Source of the DNA: Pipra filicauda
Taxonomy: Eukaryota; Chordata; Aves; Passeriformes; Pipridae
NCBI RefSeq assembly: GCF_003945595.2
Contig: NW_024105009.1
Span: forward strand, 496,001 to 560,000
Reading direction: 5' to 3'
DNA length: 64,000 nucleotides
The translations under genes were made by a program, and so were the position numbers. The notes below the pieces were generated by a model. It was not told where the DNA came from and did no database searches. It worked only from the letters and a program-made list of their open reading frames with translations. Positions 58,621 through 64,000 of this stretch are shown piece by piece. Every line of letters begins with the position of its first letter. Within the stretch, counting starts at the first letter, position 1.

Positions 58621-61600
58621 CTGCCCCACATTCTTAATTGGCAATCCTTTTTCTATTTATTGTTAGGCACAAATCAAATGCTGTTTAGCTCTTGGGCGAG
58701 CTCAGTACATAAAAGCGTAACGTGAAACACACAGATATTTTCCTATTCTGTTCTGTATCTGCTTGTTATAGCAGAAAATACTGAGCAATTTGTGGTTTGT
58801 CACGGATATCTTCAGAAACTTAGTTATGATAAAATGTTATTTTTTCCATTATGAAGATAGAACCTTTTTGTTTAGTCTTAAAACTTGCTGTGTAGTCAGA
58901 CATCCAGGTTTGCACAAAGCCCCTCCTTTTCACATAAATGAAGCCAATATTATTCCAGAAACTCTAGAGTTCGGCTACAGCAGTGGAGTGCTTAAGGCAT
59001 TTAGCCCTTACCCTGGCTTCAAAATCTCCTGTGCTGGCAGGTCTTTCTTGCATGAGGGGATGGAGACACCCGTGCCAGTCCAGCTCTCTGAGCTGTGGTC
59101 CTCACAGTGCGGTCCTGATGCCCATTCTGGGGTCGTGAGGGCTTGCAGTCTCCTTGGGGCAAGCCCTCTCCAAAGGGGCTGGGAGCACTGCAGGAAAACG
59201 TGACTCCACCACACACCTCCTCCGACCCCTCCCGGGTCCCCGGGGTAATTCCCCAGGTAGTTTGCTCCAGCTCCTTACCGGGGTCTCCTGATCCCAGCTC
59301 GGCTCTTGCAGGGAGCGGACGGATGCGTCACCGGGGGTGAGCCTCCCTCTGCTCTCTCCTCAGCAAGATAATCATTTCTGTGGCCTCTTCTGGGACCCAT
59401 TTCATTTCTGCAATTCCTTGGGCTATGCTGAGCAGAAAGGCCAAATCACTCCTTTACAAAATGAAATTGTAATGGCCTCCCTTTTTCCTAGCTTAGTCTG
59501 CACCTCGTCTTTCTTTTCGTGGCCGAGTTGTTTATGGTGAAGCAGAAGGAACATGTTTTGTTTTGCTTTATTTCTTTGCCTGCTCTTGCACATGGACAGA
59601 TTGTCGGCCAGCTGCCCACGGTTTTACTCCATCCCACCTCCCCCCACAACGGTCACAGATTCAGTGGAGGTCCTGATCCAGACAAGCATTTCGTTTCCTA
59701 CCGGAGCTCCTCCAGCCCTGTCAATAGCACTGCCCACAAACACGGTTTTGTGTGAGCTCGAAGGCGGTGGCAGTGCTGGCCTTTTAGCACAGATGCATGG
59801 GAGAAATTCTTTCTAATATGCATTCACGTCTCTCTCTCCTGTGACCTTCGTTTGCCATCGCTTTGCCTATTTAGTTAGTTTATTTGGTCCTTCTGAAGTG
59901 GTTCCTAATATTCTCATAATATTGGACAAGCCTCAATAATTGTATCAAATTCCAATGTTATCAGCTGGATTTTTAAGCCCCTTCCCCTGTTTGCTAACAT
60001 ATTAAACAGCGCTGTACCTAACACAGTTCTCTGAGTCACCTCATTGTCAAAGCAGTTGAAAGCCTTTTCTTCTTCTTCTTCTTTGGTGATTTTTACTTCC
60101 CAAGTTGGTTTTGTTCCCTTTGTCACTTTTTGTGATGAGGGCTATCAGCTGTTTTTAGAAAGAGCAGTAGATTAATCAGATATGCTTGTACTTGAGGCAG
60201 TTGGTTACATTCTGAGCCTCATTTTCTTTTTAAAAACTCTGCACTATTCTCTGTCTTTTATATAATGACAGTCTGGTTCTTTTCATACTTTATTTTTGTT
60301 TTAAGAGTTTTGTTTTCCTGGTGGTAGAGTTTACTAGGCTGAAATTTTGAAGGCTGGCTCAACATGTTTTTTAAAGCTAAGCTTTCCAGCAGCTGATGGT
60401 AATGAGCAAGGATGTAGGGGTTTTTAATTAGTTCCTTCGACACTTCCTTGAAAATATTTGCATGCACACAAGCCAGTTCTGGAGATCTGTTGCTCCTAAA
60501 TGCAAATGTTGTAACACTTACTGCCTTGGTAACAGTCTTTAGTATTGATTTATTTTCCTTACATGGGAGAATAATGCTGAAATGACAGCTTAAAACCCTC
60601 TTTTGAATACAGGTGTAAATAAAATATTTGGGATCTTTGAACATATCCTTAAATACTCATTTGTTCCTCCTTCAGTCCTTCTGCTTCTTGGCTATGTGCC
60701 TCTGTGTGCATGTAAGAAAGTCTTGCTTTTATTCACAAGCAAATGGTCAAAAAATATTGTTTTTCCCAGACCTAGTTTCTATCTTGCATTTTTAAAGACA
60801 GTAGCACATGTATTTTTGTTTTGGTTTCACCTGCTGGGGGTTCCTCTGCTTTGAAAGCTAACTGGTAAACAGCTGACCACATAAACATAATATTTATTTT
60901 TCCTCGATTTCTCCTTCCTCTTTGTGTCAAAATATTCATACTCTAGTGAATGTATTATGATTTTGAGGCTTTATGGTTATTAAGGACATCTAGTATTATT
61001 TCTCGTATCATGCCAGTCATGTGATTTCAGCCCCAGGTCCCAGACAAGCTGCACTGTATCTTTTATAAGGGCACTCATTCTTACTGAAAAGACATCAGCT
61101 TATTATATCCAGTGCTCTCAAGCACTTAATTTTAACCTAATCCTTACTTTACTTTTTAAAAGAACACACGATTTTTTTCCAACCTGAATTTGTCTGCCTT
61201 CTCTTTCTTAATTACTTACTTCAGTGGTTTTGCTCCCTAATTGCAAGTCCACTGTTGTCAGGGCTTTCCCTTCCCGGCACTTCACTGACACTGTGGTGAG
61301 TTATCCCTGCCCTTTTCCTGGGGGTGGCCATCTGCAGTATGTTATGCACAGGTAAGGCTTCCACAATTTCAAATTATTTAGTGACTCATTCTTGATTCCC
61401 TTGCAGTATTCCAGAATCATCATTATTTGAAAATTGGATACCAGAACTGGACATAGCCATGCTGGTCCCACAGTGATACATACCTGTAATATCATGGTCT
61501 CCTGCATAATCATGCAGGTATTGCATTAACCTTAGCCCATAGATTGCATAGGGAATTCATGGTAAATTGATTTTCTGAAGTCCTTTTCAGTGTCACTGCA

Positions 61601-62583
61601 TTTCAGGATATGGTATTCTGTGTTGTTAGTGTGACCTACATTCTCTCTTCTGACATATCTGACTTTGTGTCTGCCTGTATTAAAATTTTTTAAAATATTA
61701 CTTCATTTTACAAGCTGATTCAAATAGCACATTATAGCTGACCATTCACGATCTCTCCAATGGTTATTTGATGAAATTTTTTCCTTTACATATCTATAAA
61801 GTAGCCAGTTTAAAATACTTGAAGTGTTTTCTCTCCTGGACAGATAAATATATTTTCATAATTCCTGTTCTGAATGTAGTCAAAAGGCATTTTTTTAAAA
61901 AATAATAGAAACACTGGAAATACTATTTGATACACCCATATTCAGATATGATGACCAATAACAATGCTTTTGTCAGTTTTTAACGTGTTCTACTCCTACA
62001 CATTTTGAGTAGTGTTGTTCTTCAACAGAATGTGATGCAAAATCTTTTAAAAATATGAACTCAAAATATAAATGAAATTATTTTTTTCAACTGAATTTTT
62101 GACAAATAAAAAAATTATGTCAGCTTTTTTTAAAAAAAATATGCTTCCCATCTACTGACTAGGCATTATGTTCTCATTTTTCAACATTTCTTTTTATTCT
62201 AACCTATGGTAACTTCTCCAAAGAGTCACCTTAGCCACAGTTCCTAATCCAAATGGCCCTTCCCCACTCTGTGAATTTCTCTGTGTCTGCAGCTCTTCCA
62301 TTTTGTCCAGGTGAAAAGCTGCTTTTGCCACCTTTGCCATTTGGAGATTGTATTTAAGCCCTTTCCCTGACCACCTAAATTCAGATGGTTAGCAGAATTT
62401 TTTTTCTTCTCCTGCCCTGCATCACTGTATATTCCGTGCCACAAGTCAGCATGAAGACTGGTTTATGCAATCTTTCTTTGCCTTCTTCCACCACACTCTG
62501 TGAATGAATTCCGTAAAAGCCTCTTTAAAATTCCCACCAGAGAAGAGATGTCATCTTCCATGTCAGTCTTTTTTCCAAAGTAA
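58621..62583. other. intergenic, no gene seen
   Basis: The left part includes a second CpG-rich patch at 59211-59340 (about nine CpG). The rest is AT-rich, with no recognised repeat or coding exon. Confidence 0.5.
59211..59340. other. second small CpG-rich patch
   Basis: About nine CpG in 130 bp, ending in GTCACCGGGGGTGAGCC, which includes a GGTGAG splice-donor-like string on the plus strand after a CTCTTGCAG acceptor-like string. Suggestive only; no reading frame supports an exon. Confidence 0.3.
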
Positions 62584-62852
62584 CAAGCGATAGGACAAGA
62601 GGAAGGAGCCTCAAGTTACACCAGGGGAGTTTTAGGTTGGATATCAGGAAAAAAAATTCTTCACCAAAAGGTTATCAAGCATTGGAAGAGGCTGCCCAGG
62701 GCAGTGGTGGAGTCACCATCCCTGGAGGTACTTCAAAGACATGTCGGTGTGGCACTTAAGGACATGGTTTAATGGTGGAATTATCAGTGTTGGGTTAACA
62801 GCTGGACTCGATCTTTGAGGTCTTTTCCAACCTAAATGATTCTATGATTCTC
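62584..62852 (+). mobile_element. CR1 retrotransposon 3' fragment
   Basis: About 270 bp of CR1 3' end in plus orientation: AGGACAAGAGGAAGGAGCCT, AGGCTGCCCAGGGCAGTGGT, GGAGTCACCATCCCTGGAGG, and the terminal CAACCTAAATGATTCTATGATTCT-type end. It is 5'-truncated and carries no intact ORF. It differs from the 14990 copy and so looks like a separate subfamily. Confidence 0.93.
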
Positions 62853-62950
62853 TCCTCTCACACCATGACTGGCTTGCCAGTGCTGGCTTGCTAATCTAAT
62901 TACGCTGGCCTGAGGATGCCTATCTTTCAAATCAGCATCACTTCTGTTGA

Positions 62951-64000
62951 TCATAGAATCACAGAATCATAGAATCAACCAGAAAACACCTCCGAGATCA
63001 TCAAGTCCAACCCTTGATCCAACCCTGCCGTGGTTACTAGACCATGGCACTGATGCCACATCCAGTCTCATCTTAAAAACCTCCAGGGATGGAGAATCCA
63101 CCACTTCCCTGGGCAGCCCATTCCAATGTCTGATCAACCTCTCTGTAAAAATTTTTTTTCTAATATTCAGCCTAAACCTCCCCTGGCACAGCTTAAGACC
63201 GTGCCTTCTTGTCCTACTGCTGGTTGCTTGGGAGAAGAGACCAACCCCACCTGGCTACAACCTACTGTCAGGGAGTTGTAGAGAGTGATGAGGTCTCCCC
63301 TGAGCCTCCTCTTCTCCAAGCTAAACAACCCCAGCTCCCTCAGCCTCTCCTCATAGGACTTCTGCTCAAGTCCCTTCACCAGCCTCGTTGCTCTTCTCTG
63401 GACCTGCTCCAGCCCCTCAATGTCCCTCCTGAACTGAGGGACCCAGAACTGGACACAGCACTCCAGGGGTGGCCTCACCAGTGCTGAGTCCAGGGGAAGA
63501 ATCACCTCCCTGCTCCTGCTGCCACACTGTTCCTGATCCAGGCCAGGATCCATTGGCCTTGTTGGCCACCTGGACACACTCTGGCTCCTGTTCAGCTTCC
63601 TGTCAATCCAAACTCCCAGGTCCCTTCCTGCCTGGCTGCTCTCCAGCCCCTCTGTCCCCAGCCTGTGGTGCTGCAGGGGGTTGTTGTGGCCAAAGTGCAG
63701 GACTCGGCACTTGGCCTTGTTGAACCTCATCCCGTTGGAACCAGCCCATCTCTCCAGCTTGTCCAGGTCCCTCTGCAGAGCCCTCCTGCCTTCCTGCTGA
63801 TCAACACTCCCTCCCAAGTTGGTGTCTGCAAATATTGCTAATGGTACATTCAATCCCCTCATCCAGATCATCAATAAAGGTATTAAACAGAACTGGGCCC
63901 AACACCGATCCCTGGGGGACACCACTAGTGACCGTCTGCCGCCTGGATGCAGCCCCGTTCCCCACCACTCTCTGGGCCCGGCCCTCCAGCCAGTTCCTGA
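62951..64000 (-). mobile_element. CR1 retrotransposon, 3' part including ORF2 end, continues beyond window
   Basis: Minus-strand CR1 starting at its 3' terminus (TCATAGAATCACAGAATCAT on the plus strand) and running at least 1,050 bp to the window edge. It includes the 3' UTR and the C-terminal part of the reverse transcriptase. This is the longest and best preserved CR1 copy in the window. Its 5' end lies outside. Confidence 0.95.
63030..64000 (-). pseudogene. CR1 ORF2 reverse-transcriptase C-terminus, broken
   Basis: Reading from the window edge on the minus strand, one frame shows the RT motif [14 protein letters not shown] followed by [10 protein letters not shown]. Near 63833 the frame shifts, and the catalytic box reads FADT (63821-63832) where the family has FADD, so one catalytic Asp codon is missing. 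The second frame continues through GMRFNKAKCRVLHFGHNN and RRATRLVKGLEQKSYEERLR to the conserved GLFSLEKRRLRGDLI. A further frame change near 63245, consistent with loss of one base, moves the tail (around 63030-63240) into another frame. At least two frame changes and the lost Asp make it non-functional. The N-terminal endonuclease and early RT lie outside the window. Confidence 0.9.

Noticed and set aside
63209..63723. Plus-strand frames of 84-92 codons
   Set aside because: They are antisense shadows of the CR1 ORF2 remnant on the minus strand.
1..64000. CRISPR array, bacterial operon, tRNA/rRNA gene or endogenous retrovirus
   Set aside because: No direct-repeat/spacer pattern, no cloverleaf or rRNA sequence recognised, no paired LTRs or retroviral motifs seen; the gene structure is eukaryotic.

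Overview
This is a vertebrate, almost certainly avian, nuclear genomic window. The evidence is intron-containing coding sequence with canonical GT/AG junctions, a CpG-island promoter, AT-rich non-coding flanks, and four CR1-type non-LTR retrotransposon copies with the ATTCTATG-type 3' ends usual in birds. Scattered relics resemble old amniote SINE/LINE and MITE families. Nothing in it looks bacterial, organellar or viral. I cannot name the species.

One protein-coding gene can be read completely: RCN1 (reticulocalbin-1), on the minus strand from the ATG at 15860 to the TGA ending at 4264. It has six coding exons, all with consensus splice sites. Joined in frame they give 960 nt, or 319 codons plus a stop. 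The protein has a signal peptide, six EF-hand loops and a C-terminal HDEL retrieval signal, as expected for a Ca2+-binding protein of the CREC family in the ER lumen. A GC-rich island at about 15540-16260 covers exon 1 and the promoter and carries a 67-bp tandem duplication. Intron 1 holds a CR1 insertion and a six-copy 20-bp minisatellite within about 650 bp of exon 1.

Layout: 1-3140 is downstream flank with no gene seen. 3150-4263 is the probable RCN1 3' UTR. 4264-15860 is RCN1. 16260-62580 is about 46 kb with no convincing coding exon; it holds simple repeats, old repeat relics, one small CR1 fragment (27.45 kb), a CpG-dense patch at 30.6-30.95 kb and a stronger CpG-dense block at 58.2-58.6 kb with a satellite patch at 59.2-59.3 kb. 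62584-64000 holds two CR1 copies with their 3' ends facing each other; the right one carries a broken reverse-transcriptase ORF that runs off the window.

In human 11p13, RCN1 lies between PAX6 (5' side) and WT1 (3' side). If synteny holds, the long gene-free right flank is the PAX6-side intergenic domain and the left edge faces WT1. That is expectation from known synteny; neither neighbour is visible here. I found no new gene system. The points most worth checking are the unexplained CpG-dense block 42 kb upstream of RCN1, the duplicated promoter unit, two near-perfect intronic hairpins and an exon-like segment next to a long A-tract at 40.7 kb.
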